A stretch of 64,000 nucleotides of DNA from Agrobacterium tumefaciens (GTDB lineage: Bacteria > Pseudomonadota > Alphaproteobacteria > Rhizobiales > Rhizobiaceae): contig JAGIAH010000005.1 in the NCBI GenBank assembly GCA_017744915.1, positions 124,001 to 188,000 on the forward strand, in the 5' to 3' direction. Shown in pieces: positions 1 through 8,289 of this stretch (the first letter of the stretch is position 1; each line of letters opens with the position of its first letter). The translations under genes and the position numbers were made by a program. The notes under the pieces were generated by a model. The model was not told where the DNA came from. It ran no database searches and saw only the letters and a program-made list of their open reading frames with translations.

Positions 1-1
1 A

Positions 2-169
2 CCTTTCTACAGCCTGCCGAATGTGTTTCTGACACCGCATATCGCCGGCGCGACCGGCCTTGAGCGTGCACGTCTTGGCGACATGGCGATTGCCGAGATC
101 GAACGTTTCTGCATGGGCAGGGCGCTGGAACAGGAGGTTCGGCCTGAACATCTGGAACTGATCGCATGA
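2..169 (+). CDS. C-terminal part of a D-2-hydroxyacid dehydrogenase (5' end outside window)
   Basis: Only the last 55 codons are present, open from the window edge. The peptide carries LPNVFLTPHIAGAT, the conserved Pro-His stretch of NAD-dependent D-2-hydroxyacid dehydrogenases in which the His is the catalytic acid. A short C-terminal helix follows, as in 3-phosphoglycerate or glyoxylate/hydroxypyruvate reductases. The stop codon overlaps the ATG of the next gene by four bases (ATGA), so the two genes are probably translationally coupled. The substrate cannot be inferred from the tail; the linked sugar-phosphate isomerase suggests a sugar-acid pathway. Confidence 0.8.
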   Translation, partial: PFYSLPNVFLTPHIAGATGLERARLGDMAIAEIERFCMGRALEQEVRPEHLELIA

Positions 170-942
170 GGATTTTCGAGCCGGGCCTCTGTTCCGTCAC
201 CTTCCGTTCCCTGTCGCCGCAGGCGGTCATCGACCTTGCCGCGGCAAAGGGCATCAAGGCGATCGAATGGGGCGCGGATATCCATGTGCCACCGGGCGAT
301 TTCGATAATGCAAGGGATGTGGCGGAACGCACGGCCAAAGCCGGCCTCACCGTCTCCTCCTACGGCTCCTATATCTTCGCGCCGGATTACAGGCCGGAAG
401 ATGTGACGGCCGTTCTGGAAACCGCCAGGGCGCTCGGCACCGGTCACATCCGCATCTGGCCCGGCCACCGCAAACGCCCCTCGACGGACTATTCACCGCA
501 GGAGCGCCACATGGCGACGCAGGCGCTGGCAAATATCGCCCGCCAGGCAGAAGACTACGGCATGACGATCGGCCTCGAATATCACCCCAATTCGCTCACC
601 GACACCCTGCCCTCGGCCCTGCAACTGGCACAGGACCTGACCGCACCCAATCTCTTCTTCTACTGGCAGCCGGCACCCGGCCTGCCGCTTTCCGACGCGC
701 TCAAGGAAATCGCCGCCCTCGGCCCGCGCATCTGCCACCTGCACGTCTTCGCCTGGCTTGCCGATGCCAGCCGCCTGCCGCTTGGTGAGCGAGCAGACTT
801 CTGGCGGGCCTGCCTTGCTGCCCTGCCGGAAAGCGGTTGGGATAAACCGGCTTATGCAATGCTGGAATTCGTCAGGGGTGACGATGTTGGGCAATTTGCG
901 GACGATGCAGCGACGCTTCGGCAGATCCTCTGCGGGTCTTAG
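166..942 (+). CDS. Sugar phosphate isomerase/epimerase family protein (xylose isomerase-like TIM barrel)
   Basis: This is a 258-residue protein of the AP-endonuclease-2/xylose isomerase-like TIM-barrel family, whose members isomerise or epimerise sugars or keto-inositols using a divalent metal. Visible family features are the N-terminal GLCSVTF strand, IKAIEWGADIHV near residue 35, GLEYHPN near residue 140 carrying the metal-binding Glu, and CHLHVF near 190. The length is normal. It overlaps the upstream dehydrogenase stop (ATGA), so the two form one operon that begins outside the window. No signal peptide is seen, so it should be cytoplasmic. The exact sugar cannot be told from sequence. Confidence 0.8.
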   Translation: MRIFEPGLCSVTFRSLSPQAVIDLAAAKGIKAIEWGADIHVPPGDFDNARDVAERTAKAGLTVSSYGSYIFAPDYRPEDVTAVLETARALGTGHIRIWPGHRKRPSTDYSPQERHMATQALANIARQAEDYGMTIGLEYHPNSLTDTLPSALQLAQDLTAPNLFFYWQPAPGLPLSDALKEIAALGPRICHLHVFAWLADASRLPLGERADFWRACLAALPESGWDKPAYAMLEFVRGDDVGQFADDAATLRQILCGS

Positions 943-994
943 AGCCCGCTTCTGCCAGCCCGCGTATCATAAATATCCTCTAGTCACACTTCAC

Positions 995-1015
995 ATAGTG
1001 AAAATTATGCACTAT
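995..1015. promoter_or_regulatory. Possible autoregulatory operator of the DUF4160/DUF2442 pair
   Basis: An inverted repeat, ATAGTG and CACTAT separated by nine bases, lies about 25 bases before the DUF4160 start in a locally AT-rich patch. Toxin-antitoxin-like operons are often repressed by their own HTH partner, and the downstream protein has a C-terminal HTH. This is inferred from position and symmetry only. Confidence 0.3.
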
Positions 1016-1040
1016 ATTTTATGAGTGCTGTGGGTGCTGG

Positions 1041-1301
1041 ATGGGTAAACTTATTCAAATCGGAAACATCATCATCCGCGTGTATGCGAACGATCACCTG
1101 CCACCGCATTTTCACATCATAACACCCGATGCGGATGCCCTTGTCGACATAGAAACTCTGGAAATCCTGCGTGGCAAACTATCTCGCAGGGCGGAGGCCG
1201 AGGCTTTGGCAAGGGCGAAAACCAATGGGAGCCTGATTGTCGAGGAATGGAATCGCACGAACCCGCGTTTTCCCATTGTAGAAAAGGGCAGCAAGTCATG
1301 A
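1041..1301 (+). CDS. DUF4160 domain protein, putative toxin-like partner
   Basis: This 86-residue protein has the DUF4160 hallmark near the N-terminus: I-I-RVYANDHLPPHFHI, in which His and Asp residues cluster around a PPHFH motif. A second half contains a short helix and the WNR motif. DUF4160 proteins are usually encoded next to a DUF2442 protein, and such pairs have been proposed as toxin-antitoxin-like modules; the biochemical activity is not established. The stop overlaps the ATG of the next gene (ATGA), so expression is coupled. The ribosome site before ATG 1041 is weak. An inverted repeat upstream may be the operator. Confidence 0.75.
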   Translation: MGKLIQIGNIIIRVYANDHLPPHFHIITPDADALVDIETLEILRGKLSRRAEAEALARAKTNGSLIVEEWNRTNPRFPIVEKGSKS

Positions 1302-1777
1302 CACCACGCGTGAAAGCCATCCTCCCCTGCGCGCCTAGCTCACTCACCATCGACTGGGCCGACGGCGGGCGGTCAACGGCCGATCTGACGGGATGGATCG
1401 CAACGGGGGGAGAGATGCTAAATCCCCTCCGTTCAGCGGATATCTGGAATACCGCGACAGTCACCGACTATGGTGCCAGCGTGGAATGGAACGGAGAGGA
1501 TTTGGCGATCGACGCCTATCATCTTTACCAGATAGCAGAGGACCAGCGGGACTTCGACGTCGACGATTTACGCAAATGGCAGGAGGACATCGGCCTTTCC
1601 AATAATGAGGCGGCGGATTTTCTCGGTGTCACATTACGAACGTGGAATAACTACCGCGCTGGCGCGCCGGTAAGCCACGCGGTCAAAATGCTGCTGCGGG
1701 CCACCCAGCGCGACCCGCTTCTATTACATGCTCATTTCCGTCCCCGCCGGCCCGGACGCCCGAGACACGCGGCATAG
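1298..1777 (+). CDS. DUF2442 protein with C-terminal helix-turn-helix
   Basis: A 159-residue protein. The N-terminal half (VKAILPCAPSSLTIDWADGG, then LNPLRSADIWNTATV) fits DUF2442, a small domain describing how a ligand or DNA-linked partner is bound. Residues about 100-140 (DIGLSNNEAADFLGVTLRTWNNYRAG) form a clear Xre-like helix-turn-helix, suggesting an antitoxin/repressor role. The start at 1298 was chosen over an upstream in-frame ATG at 1247 because it makes the ATGA overlap with the DUF4160 gene, and the 1247 extension is merely the other frame of that gene. It faces the ABC ATPase gene convergently, with only 13 bases between the stops. Confidence 0.7.
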   Translation: MTPRVKAILPCAPSSLTIDWADGGRSTADLTGWIATGGEMLNPLRSADIWNTATVTDYGASVEWNGEDLAIDAYHLYQIAEDQRDFDVDDLRKWQEDIGLSNNEAADFLGVTLRTWNNYRAGAPVSHAVKMLLRATQRDPLLLHAHFRPRRPGRPRHAA

Positions 1778-1790
1778 GACAACTGCTCAA

Positions 1791-2867
1791 TCATATCCGA
1801 CGCCCATCCGCCCCGAACAGGTGCGTTTTCGCCAGATCAAACGCAAAAGGAATGGTCTCGCCGATGCGGATATGGCGCTGGCCGTCCAGCAACACGGTGG
1901 CGGGCTGGCCGTCGGGGGTGGCGGTGTAGACCACCGTCGAGCCACCGAGATGTTCGACAAGCTGGATCGAGGCGTCACCAAGCGAGGCCGATTGTGCCTG
2001 CGGGTTCACATGCTCCGGGCGTACGCCGAAGGTGAGCGGCTCGCCCTGCTGGGCGGCAACCGGTTTTTCCAATACGATGCGCTGGCCGGCCACTTCGATG
2101 GTGCGGTTGGAACTGTCGCCGGAGGCCACCTTTGCGGAGAGGAAATTCATCTTCGGCGAGCCGATGAAACCGGCCACGAACTGGTTGGCCGGATTGTTGT
2201 AAAGATCGAGCGGCCGGCCGACCTGCATGATGCGACCGTCACGCAACACGACGATCTTGTCGGCCATGGTCATGGCTTCCACCTGGTCATGCGTCACATA
2301 GATCATGGTGCTGCCGAGCGTCTGGTGCAGCTTGGCGATTTCGACGCGCATCTGCACGCGCAGTTCCGCATCGAGGTTGGAGAGCGGTTCATCGAACAGG
2401 AAGATTTTCGGTTCGCGCACGATGGCGCGGCCGATGGCGACACGCTGGCGCTGACCACCGGAAAGCGCCTTGGGCTTGCGTTGCAAAAGCGGGCCGATCT
2501 GCAGGATATCGGCGGCCTTCTGCACCCGCGCCTGAATTTCAGGCTTCTTGTAACCCGCCGTTTCGAGGCCGAAAGCGAGATTCTTGTAAACGCTCATATG
2601 CGGATAAAGCGCATAGGACTGGAAGACCATGGCAATGCCGCGTTTGGAGGCCGCGGTCTCGTTGACCCTTTCGCCATCGATACGCAGATCGCCTTCGGAG
2701 ATTTCCTCAAGCCCGGCGATCATGCGCAGGAGTGTGGATTTTCCGCAGCCCGAGGGGCCGACGAAAACGGTGAATTCGCCCGGCTCGATCTTCAGATCGA
2801 TACCGTGGATGACTGGAAAAGCGCCGAACCGCTTGACGATTTTTTCGAGCGTAATGCTGCTTGCCAT
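1791..2867 (-). CDS. Sugar ABC transporter ATP-binding protein (MalK/UgpC type)
   Basis: A 358-residue cytoplasmic ATPase energising the importer encoded by the next three genes. Walker A (GPSGCGKST, residues 38-46), the signature LSGGQRQRVAIGRA, Walker B (IFLFDEPLSNLD) and the switch His (YVTHDQ) are all intact. The C-terminal third is the OB-fold/TOBE regulatory region typical of carbohydrate uptake transporter family 1 ATPases (FGVRPEHV motif). A GGGAG ribosome site precedes the start. It is the last gene of the run substrate-binding protein, permease, permease, ATPase, 88 bases after the second permease. Confidence 0.93.
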   Translation of the reverse strand: MASSITLEKIVKRFGAFPVIHGIDLKIEPGEFTVFVGPSGCGKSTLLRMIAGLEEISEGDLRIDGERVNETAASKRGIAMVFQSYALYPHMSVYKNLAFGLETAGYKKPEIQARVQKAADILQIGPLLQRKPKALSGGQRQRVAIGRAIVREPKIFLFDEPLSNLDAELRVQMRVEIAKLHQTLGSTMIYVTHDQVEAMTMADKIVVLRDGRIMQVGRPLDLYNNPANQFVAGFIGSPKMNFLSAKVASGDSSNRTIEVAGQRIVLEKPVAAQQGEPLTFGVRPEHVNPQAQSASLGDASIQLVEHLGGSTVVYTATPDGQPATVLLDGQRHIRIGETIPFAFDLAKTHLFGADGRRI

Positions 2868-2955
2868 GCTGTTTCTCCCGACTGCCGCGCCGCATGAAGA
2901 GCGGCGGCGACAGTGTTGATATCTTTATAAAATACGTTCCCGATCCGGGTTCCGT

Positions 2956-3831
2956 TCAGCGTTTCATTCCCGTGGTCGCGATGCCTTCGATCAGCAGCCG
3001 CTGGAAAAACAGGAAGAACAGGAAGACCGGCACCAGCGACAGGTTGGACATGGCGAAAAGCGAGGTCCAGTCCGAGCTGCCGGTGGAATCCACGAAAGAG
3101 CGGAGGCCGAGTTGCACGGTGTAGGTGTTGATGTCGTTCAGATAGATCAGCGGCCCGAAGAAATCGTCCCAGGTCCAGATGAAGGAAAAGATGGCGGCCG
3201 TCGCCAGCACCGGCAGCGACAAGGGCAGCATGATCTTCCAGTAGATACGGAAGGGCGAGCAGCCATCCATGACGGCCGCCTCGTCCAGCTCACGCGGAAT
3301 GCCACGGAAGAACTGCACCATCAGGAAGATGAAGAAAGCGTCCGTCGCGAGGTACTTCGGCACGATCAGCGGCAGCGAAGTGTTCACCCAGCCCATTTCC
3401 AGGAACAGGATATATTGCGGGATGAGCACGACGTGATAGGGCAACATCAGGGTGCCGAGCATCAGCGCGAACCAGAAATTGCGGCCACCGAAGCGAAGCC
3501 TTGCGAAGGCGAAGGCGGCAAGCGAACAACCGACGACGTTTCCTATGGTGGCGAGCACCGAAATGAAGAAGGAGTTCCAGAAGAACTGCCCAAAACTCAC
3601 CTGCAGCCCTGTCCAGCCGCGAATATAACCGCCGACATCGACCGCCGAGGGGATGAGTGAGGAAGAGCCGAACAGCTCGTCCTGCGGCCGGAAGGAACCG
3701 GATATCATCCACAGGATCGGATAGAGCATCGCGAAAGACGCAATGATCAGCGCCGTGTGGAGCATCACCGATTTCAGCGGCGAGCGTTGCGGGCCTTGGC
3801 CCGGCCGGGGGGCGGTAACAGCATCAGTCAT
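2956..3831 (-). CDS. Sugar ABC transporter permease (MalG type)
   Basis: A 291-residue inner-membrane permease with six predicted hydrophobic spans and the cytoplasmic EAA loop (ELDEAAVMDGCSPFRIYWKIMLPLS) that docks onto the ATPase. The first span begins after a 25-residue cytoplasmic tail. The start overlaps the end of the upstream permease gene by eight bases, indicating translational coupling. With its partner permease it forms the channel of a carbohydrate importer. The substrate is unknown; the adjacent enzymes are sugar dehydrogenases and isomerases. Confidence 0.93.
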   Translation of the reverse strand: MTDAVTAPRPGQGPQRSPLKSVMLHTALIIASFAMLYPILWMISGSFRPQDELFGSSSLIPSAVDVGGYIRGWTGLQVSFGQFFWNSFFISVLATIGNVVGCSLAAFAFARLRFGGRNFWFALMLGTLMLPYHVVLIPQYILFLEMGWVNTSLPLIVPKYLATDAFFIFLMVQFFRGIPRELDEAAVMDGCSPFRIYWKIMLPLSLPVLATAAIFSFIWTWDDFFGPLIYLNDINTYTVQLGLRSFVDSTGSSDWTSLFAMSNLSLVPVFLFFLFFQRLLIEGIATTGMKR

Positions 3832-4777
3832 CGTAATGCACCCAGTATTTCGCGCTGAGGAACGAGAAGGCCGTGAACAGCGAGATGATGATCACCAAAA
3901 TCCAGGCAAGCGCCGAGGCGTAACCCATGCGGAAGAAACCGAAGGCTTCCTGGTAGAGATAAAGCGTGTAGAACAGCGTCGAATTGATCGGCCCGCCGGT
4001 GCCTTCGGAAATGATGAAGGCGGGCGTGAAGGCCTTGAAGGCATCGATCGTCTGGATCACCGCGTTGAAGAAGATCACCGGTGTCAGAAGCGGCAGGGTA
4101 ATGCGGAAGAATTGCCGCACCTTGCTCGCACCGTCGATCTCGGCGGCCTCATACATATCCTGCGGGATTTGCCTGAGCCCGGCGAGGAAGATGATCATCG
4201 GCGAACCGAACTGCCAGACGGACAGGATGACCAGCGTGTAGATCGAATAATCCGGATTGGAAATCCAGCTCGGACCTTCATAACCGAAGGCCTGCCAGAG
4301 GACCATGTTGACGAGACCGTCCGAAGCGAAAAGCTGGCGCCAGAGAACGGCGATAGCGACACTCGAACCCAGCAGCGACGGCAGGTAGAAGATCGCCCGG
4401 TAAAGCGTGAGCCCCTTGATGCCGCGATTGAAGGCGAGCGCCACGAGAAGCGCGAAGATAAGCTTCAGCGGCACAGACAGCAGCACATAGGTAAACGTCA
4501 CCTGCATGGCGGCGGCAAATTTCGGGTCGGCGGTGGCGATGCGCACATAATTGGCCGCCCCCACCCAGTCCGGCGACTGCAACAGGTCGTAATTGGTGAA
4601 GGACAGATAAAGCGACGCAAGCGCCGGGCCCAGCGTGAGGCCGAAAAAGCCGATCAGCCAGGGCAGGAGAAACAGGTAGGCATGAATGTTGCGGTCGAAC
4701 ATCCGCTTCACGCCGCCCCGCTTCGGGAGAGCCGCGCCACGGCTCTCCCCCACAAGAGTTTCAGATCGAAAGGCCAT
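3824..4777 (-). CDS. Sugar ABC transporter permease (MalF type)
   Basis: A 317-residue inner-membrane protein with about six transmembrane segments, beginning with the AYLFLLPWLIGFFGLTLGPA span, and the EAA loop (DMYEAAEIDGASKVRQFFRITLPLL). The family and pairing with a MalG-type permease indicate a carbohydrate uptake family 1 importer. The first 25 residues are hydrophilic, and an internal Met (FDRNIHAY context) is a possible alternative start. It lies six bases downstream of the substrate-binding protein gene, so the two are co-transcribed. Confidence 0.92.
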   Translation of the reverse strand: MAFRSETLVGESRGAALPKRGGVKRMFDRNIHAYLFLLPWLIGFFGLTLGPALASLYLSFTNYDLLQSPDWVGAANYVRIATADPKFAAAMQVTFTYVLLSVPLKLIFALLVALAFNRGIKGLTLYRAIFYLPSLLGSSVAIAVLWRQLFASDGLVNMVLWQAFGYEGPSWISNPDYSIYTLVILSVWQFGSPMIIFLAGLRQIPQDMYEAAEIDGASKVRQFFRITLPLLTPVIFFNAVIQTIDAFKAFTPAFIISEGTGGPINSTLFYTLYLYQEAFGFFRMGYASALAWILVIIISLFTAFSFLSAKYWVHYDD

Positions 4778-4783
4778 AAACCA

Positions 4784-6073
4784 TCACTTCCGTTTGATAA
4801 CGGTTTCGGATTCCTTGACGAGGCGGTCACCGCCCTCTTCCGGCGTGATCTTGCCGAAGCCAACTTCTTCCGCCGTGCGTTTCAAAACGAAGGCGAATTC
4901 GCCCGCGCCCGGAGGCGGTGCCGGCGGCAGATCGCCGACGCCGGGGGTAATCTCGGCGATATAATCCACCATGATCTTGCTGACCTCGTCGAGCTTGCTG
5001 CTCAACTGGCTGCGCATGGATTCCGAGGCAGGAACACCGCGCTCGACACCGAGAATATCGATGCCCTGCGGTTCGGCGACGAGGAAGTTGATGAAACCGA
5101 CCGCCTGCTCGATGCCGGGGCTGCCGGCGGCAACACTGATCAGCATGGAGGGTTTCAGATAGTGACCGGAAGGACCATCCTTCGTGCTCTTCGGATAGGA
5201 GCTTATCGCAAGCTTGGACTTGTTGAGCTTCTGATAACCGACGAACTGGTTGGAATGGGCAAAAGCGGTGGCCGCCTTGCCGGTCGTCAGAGGGTTGGTT
5301 TCGATATTGAGCTGATCCAGCGCCTGCACGTCGGCCGGCACACAGGCGCCGCTCTTGCGCAGATCCGCCCACAGAGTGAACCATTTGGTCGCATCGGTCG
5401 GATCGAAGCCGATGGCGCCATCCTGCGTATAAAGCGACTTGCCATTCTGGCGCAGCCAGTTTTCGAAGCTCGGCTCCACGCCGCTCGCATCGGCCGTGGC
5501 ATAATAACCGGGTTTCGGCTTGTTCTTGCTGAGCTTGGCGGCGTTTTCGGCAAACTCCTCCCAGGTCTGGCCGATGGACGGCGGTGTCGCGCCGGATTTT
5601 TCCCAGGCCGCCTTGTCAAAGAAGACCGCACTCGAATTGACCCCGAGATTGATGCCGTAAAGCTTGCCATCGACCCGACCGGAATCGATGTTCATCTTGC
5701 CGAAATCCTCGATCTTCAGGCCCTTGCCGATATAGTCATCGAGCGGCGCCAGCGCGCCGCGACGGCCATATTCGAAGATGTAGCGATAATCCATCTGGAT
5801 CAGGTCGGGCGCATTGCGGCCCGCCACCTGCGTGGCAAGGCGCGGCCAATAATCGCTCCAGCCGGCAAATTCGCCGGCAATGTCGAGATCGGGCTTCACC
5901 TGCTTGTAAGCCGCAATCGCCTTATTGGTACGATCGGCACGTTCCTGTGACCCCCACCACAACATGCGAAGGCGCGCGGCCTGCGCTTGCGCCGACCCTC
6001 CCCCCAATGTTGCAAGCGACAGGGCCGCAAGCCCTGTTGAAAGCACAGTTCTCCTCTTAAGCATCATGGGCAT
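4784..6073 (-). CDS. Sugar ABC transporter substrate-binding protein
   Basis: A 429-residue periplasmic family 1 extracellular solute-binding protein that should capture the sugar for the adjacent permeases. The N-terminus MPMMLKRRTVLSTGLAALSL looks like a signal peptide with a twin-arginine-like KRRTVLS motif, ending near AQAQA. The mature region starts RLRMLWWGSQERADR, typical of sugar-binding proteins. The start at 6073 was chosen because GGGAGGAG stands 7-8 bases upstream; an in-frame ATG at 6160 would place the operator inside the coding sequence. It is first in its operon, under a promoter carrying the palindrome shared with the enzyme operon at 7137. Confidence 0.92.
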   Translation of the reverse strand: MPMMLKRRTVLSTGLAALSLATLGGGSAQAQAARLRMLWWGSQERADRTNKAIAAYKQVKPDLDIAGEFAGWSDYWPRLATQVAGRNAPDLIQMDYRYIFEYGRRGALAPLDDYIGKGLKIEDFGKMNIDSGRVDGKLYGINLGVNSSAVFFDKAAWEKSGATPPSIGQTWEEFAENAAKLSKNKPKPGYYATADASGVEPSFENWLRQNGKSLYTQDGAIGFDPTDATKWFTLWADLRKSGACVPADVQALDQLNIETNPLTTGKAATAFAHSNQFVGYQKLNKSKLAISSYPKSTKDGPSGHYLKPSMLISVAAGSPGIEQAVGFINFLVAEPQGIDILGVERGVPASESMRSQLSSKLDEVSKIMVDYIAEITPGVGDLPPAPPPGAGEFAFVLKRTAEEVGFGKITPEEGGDRLVKESETVIKRK

Positions 6074-6135
6074 TGGCAACTCCTCCCTAATTGACTGCCA
6101 ATTGATGATGAACGTAAACGACACTTGCCGTTTTA

Positions 6136-6149
6136 TAACTAATTGGTTA
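6136..6149. promoter_or_regulatory. Candidate TetR operator between the ABC operon and the divergent tetR gene
   Basis: TAACTAATTGGTTA differs at two positions from TAACCAAATGGTTA at 7063-7076. On the minus strand a perfect TTGACA (6179-6174) lies exactly 24 bases before it, so the operator starts one base after where the -10 box of the ABC operon would end. On the plus strand it falls inside the likely promoter spacer of tetR (TTGCCG at 6125), so autoregulation is plausible. The role is inferred from position and recurrence. Confidence 0.65.
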
Positions 6150-6191
6150 CATGGGAACACCGATCACCAACATTGTCAAGCGGGTGCTGAA

Positions 6192-6890
6192 ATGGAAGAA
6201 ACGACAAAAAACCAGCCACTCGACACGGCCACGGAAGAAACGCCGGCGCCCAAGCGCAAACGCGCGACGACACAGGTCAGAAACCCGGAAAGAACCCGGG
6301 CCGCGATCCTTGAGGCGGCCCGCCGCGAGGTGGCGGCAAAGGGGCTGGCGGGGGCACGAATCGATGTCGTCGCCCGTCGCGCCGGCACCAACAAGCGGAT
6401 GATCTATCATTATTTTGGCGACAAGGATGCGCTTTACCTTGCCGTCCTGGAAGACGCCTATCGCCATATCCGTCACACCGAAAGGCGGCTCGATCTCGCC
6501 CGAAAGGCCCCTTCGGAGGGGTTAAGGGAACTTGCGCTTTTCACCTGGCACTACTTCCTCGACCACCCGGAATTCCTCAGCATTCTCGCCACGGAAAACC
6601 TCAATAAAGCCCGCTATCTCAGGCAATCTCCGACAATCACCGCGATGCATTCGAATTTCATTTCGGAACTTGAAGACGTGCTGCGGCGCGGCAGCGATGC
6701 CGGCGAATTCCGCGACGGCCTTGATCCGATCGATGTCTATCTGACCATCGCCTCACTCGGCGCCTTTTATCTGTCGAACCGGTTCACGCTGTCGACGATC
6801 TTCCAGCGCGACCTGACGGACCCGGCCGAGTTGGAACGCTGGGGCCAGCACATCGTCAACACCCTGCTTGCTGCGGTGCGGCCGGTCTGA
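6192..6890 (+). CDS. TetR family transcriptional regulator
   Basis: A 232-residue regulator. A basic N-terminal tail (KRKRATTQ) precedes a TetR DNA-binding domain at about residues 30-80, with the recognition helix region RAGTNKRMIYHYFGDKDALYLAVL. The C-terminal domain (about 90-230) would bind a ligand and dimerise. The start at 6192 was chosen because upstream in-frame ATGs lie within the divergent promoter and its operator. It sits between the ABC importer operon and the enzyme operon, and both carry a matching palindrome, so it is probably their local repressor, relieved by the imported sugar or a derivative. Confidence 0.88.
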   Translation: MEETTKNQPLDTATEETPAPKRKRATTQVRNPERTRAAILEAARREVAAKGLAGARIDVVARRAGTNKRMIYHYFGDKDALYLAVLEDAYRHIRHTERRLDLARKAPSEGLRELALFTWHYFLDHPEFLSILATENLNKARYLRQSPTITAMHSNFISELEDVLRRGSDAGEFRDGLDPIDVYLTIASLGAFYLSNRFTLSTIFQRDLTDPAELERWGQHIVNTLLAAVRPV

Positions 6891-6924
6891 GCCAGTCGAG
6901 CCGAATTCTCTTTTAACAACAGTG

Positions 6925-6966
6925 ACGACGCGCCATTCGCACCCGCGAAGCGCGTCGTTTTCTTTT
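6925..6966 (+). terminator. Rho-independent terminator after tetR
   Basis: Perfect 9-bp arms ACGACGCGC (6925-6933) and GCGCGTCGT (6950-6958) are followed directly by a T-rich run (TTTTCTTTT). It lies 35 bases after the tetR stop and ahead of the next promoter, so it insulates tetR from the enzyme operon. Confidence 0.8.
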
Positions 6967-7032
6967 GCGGCGCGGTGAAGACACGCAAAGGCCGCAGCAT
7001 GCGATATCCGAATTTTTCCTGCCGAAAACACC

Positions 7033-7076
7033 TTGACAGATCGCCTTCTTCGCGACCACAAATAACCAAATGGTTA
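7033..7076 (+). promoter_or_regulatory. Promoter and candidate TetR operator of the enzyme operon
   Basis: TTGACA (7033-7038) is a perfect -35 box. A 17-base spacer leads to a weak -10 (CCACAA), followed after one base by the palindrome TAACCAAATGGTTA (7063-7076; arms TAACCA/TGGTTA). The 24-base distance from TTGACA to palindrome is identical to that of the divergent ABC promoter. Binding there would cover the start of transcription, which suggests repression. The leader to the first ATG is about 60 bases. Confidence 0.65.
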
Positions 7077-7136
7077 CAAATTGCCATGTTTGACGGAAGC
7101 GACCTTGCGGGAAAAGGTCGCCTTGGGAGGAAATTC

Positions 7137-8279
7137 ATGAAACGTATCGGCGTCATCATGCACGGCATCACCGGCCGCATGGGTTACAACCAGCATCTCG
7201 TGCGCTCCGTTCTCGCCATTCGCGATCAGGGCGGTGTGCTTTTGAAGAGCGGCGAAAGGGTCATGCTCGACCCCATCCTCGTCGGCCGCAACGGCGCGAA
7301 GATCGAAGAAATCGCCAGAAAGCACAATGTCGCCCGGTGGACGACCGACCTTGATGCGGCACTGGCAAACCCCGATGACACGCTGTTCTTCGATGCCGGC
7401 ACGACGCAGATGCGCGGCAGCCTGCTGGAGAAGGCCATCAAGGCCGGCAAGAACGTCTATTGCGAAAAGCCGATTTCCGACACGATGGAAGAGGCGCTGG
7501 CGATTGCCCGGCTCGCCGAAAGCGCCGGCATCAAACACGGCGTGGTGCAGGACAAGCTGTTCCTGCCCGGCCTTCGCAAGCTGGCCATGCTGCGCGACAG
7601 CGGCTTCTTCGGCAAGATCCTCTCGGTGCGCGGCGAATTCGGTTACTGGGTTTTCGAGGGCGACTGGCAGCCGGCGCAGCGCCCCTCATGGAACTACCGC
7701 CTGAAGGATGGCGGCGGCATCATTCTCGATATGCTGTGCCACTGGCGTTACGTGCTCGACAATCTGTTCGGGCCGGTAAAATCCGTAAGCTGCCTTGGCG
7801 CCACCCACATTCCGGAACGCTTCGATGAGCAGGGCAAAGCCTATAAGGCGGATGCGGATGATGCGGCCTATGCGACCTTCGAGCTGGAAGGCGGCGCCAT
7901 CGCCCATATCAATTCCTCATGGGCCGTTCGCGTGCGCCGCGACGATCTCGTCACCTTCCAGGTGGACGGCACCCATGGCTCGGCGGTGGCGGGCCTGACC
8001 AAATGTTTTACCCAGCACCGCACCAACACGCCAAAGCCGGTGTGGAACCCCGACCAGCCGCAGACCATCGATTTCTACAAGACCTGGCAGGAAGTGCCGG
8101 ACAATGTCGTCTACGACAACGGCTTCAAGGCGCAGTGGGAGATGTTCGTGCGCCACCTCGTCGACAATGACCCATGGCCCTATGGGCTGATGGAAGGCGT
8201 GAAGGGCGTGCAGCTTGCCGAACTGGGGCTGAGATCGTGGAAGGAACGCCGCTGGCTCGACGTTCCAGCCCTTTCCTGA
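7137..8279 (+). CDS. Gfo/Idh/MocA family oxidoreductase
   Basis: A 380-residue NAD(P)-dependent sugar or cyclitol dehydrogenase. The N-terminal Rossmann strand (IGVIMHGITGRMG, residues 4-16) has an unusual loop instead of the plain GxGxxG. The family motif EKPIS, whose Lys is catalytic, is present near residue 110, and the C-terminal beta-sheet domain is complete (GGGIILDMLCHWRYVLDNLFG carries the usual conserved His). ATG 7137 was chosen because GGGAGG stands seven bases before it; the in-frame ATG at 6975 lies upstream of the promoter. It is the first gene of a four-gene operon under the shared palindrome. Confidence 0.88.
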   Translation: MKRIGVIMHGITGRMGYNQHLVRSVLAIRDQGGVLLKSGERVMLDPILVGRNGAKIEEIARKHNVARWTTDLDAALANPDDTLFFDAGTTQMRGSLLEKAIKAGKNVYCEKPISDTMEEALAIARLAESAGIKHGVVQDKLFLPGLRKLAMLRDSGFFGKILSVRGEFGYWVFEGDWQPAQRPSWNYRLKDGGGIILDMLCHWRYVLDNLFGPVKSVSCLGATHIPERFDEQGKAYKADADDAAYATFELEGGAIAHINSSWAVRVRRDDLVTFQVDGTHGSAVAGLTKCFTQHRTNTPKPVWNPDQPQTIDFYKTWQEVPDNVVYDNGFKAQWEMFVRHLVDNDPWPYGLMEGVKGVQLAELGLRSWKERRWLDVPALS

Positions 8280-8289
8280 GGAGGCGACC

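Noticed and set aside
1728-2897. 389-codon plus-strand ORF
   Set aside because: It is the antisense shadow of the ABC ATPase gene, with no family match and a His/Gly/Asp composition typical of reversed GC-rich genes.
3743-5950. 735-codon plus-strand ORF
   Set aside because: It runs antisense through two ABC genes whose motifs are intact, so it is a high-GC artefact.
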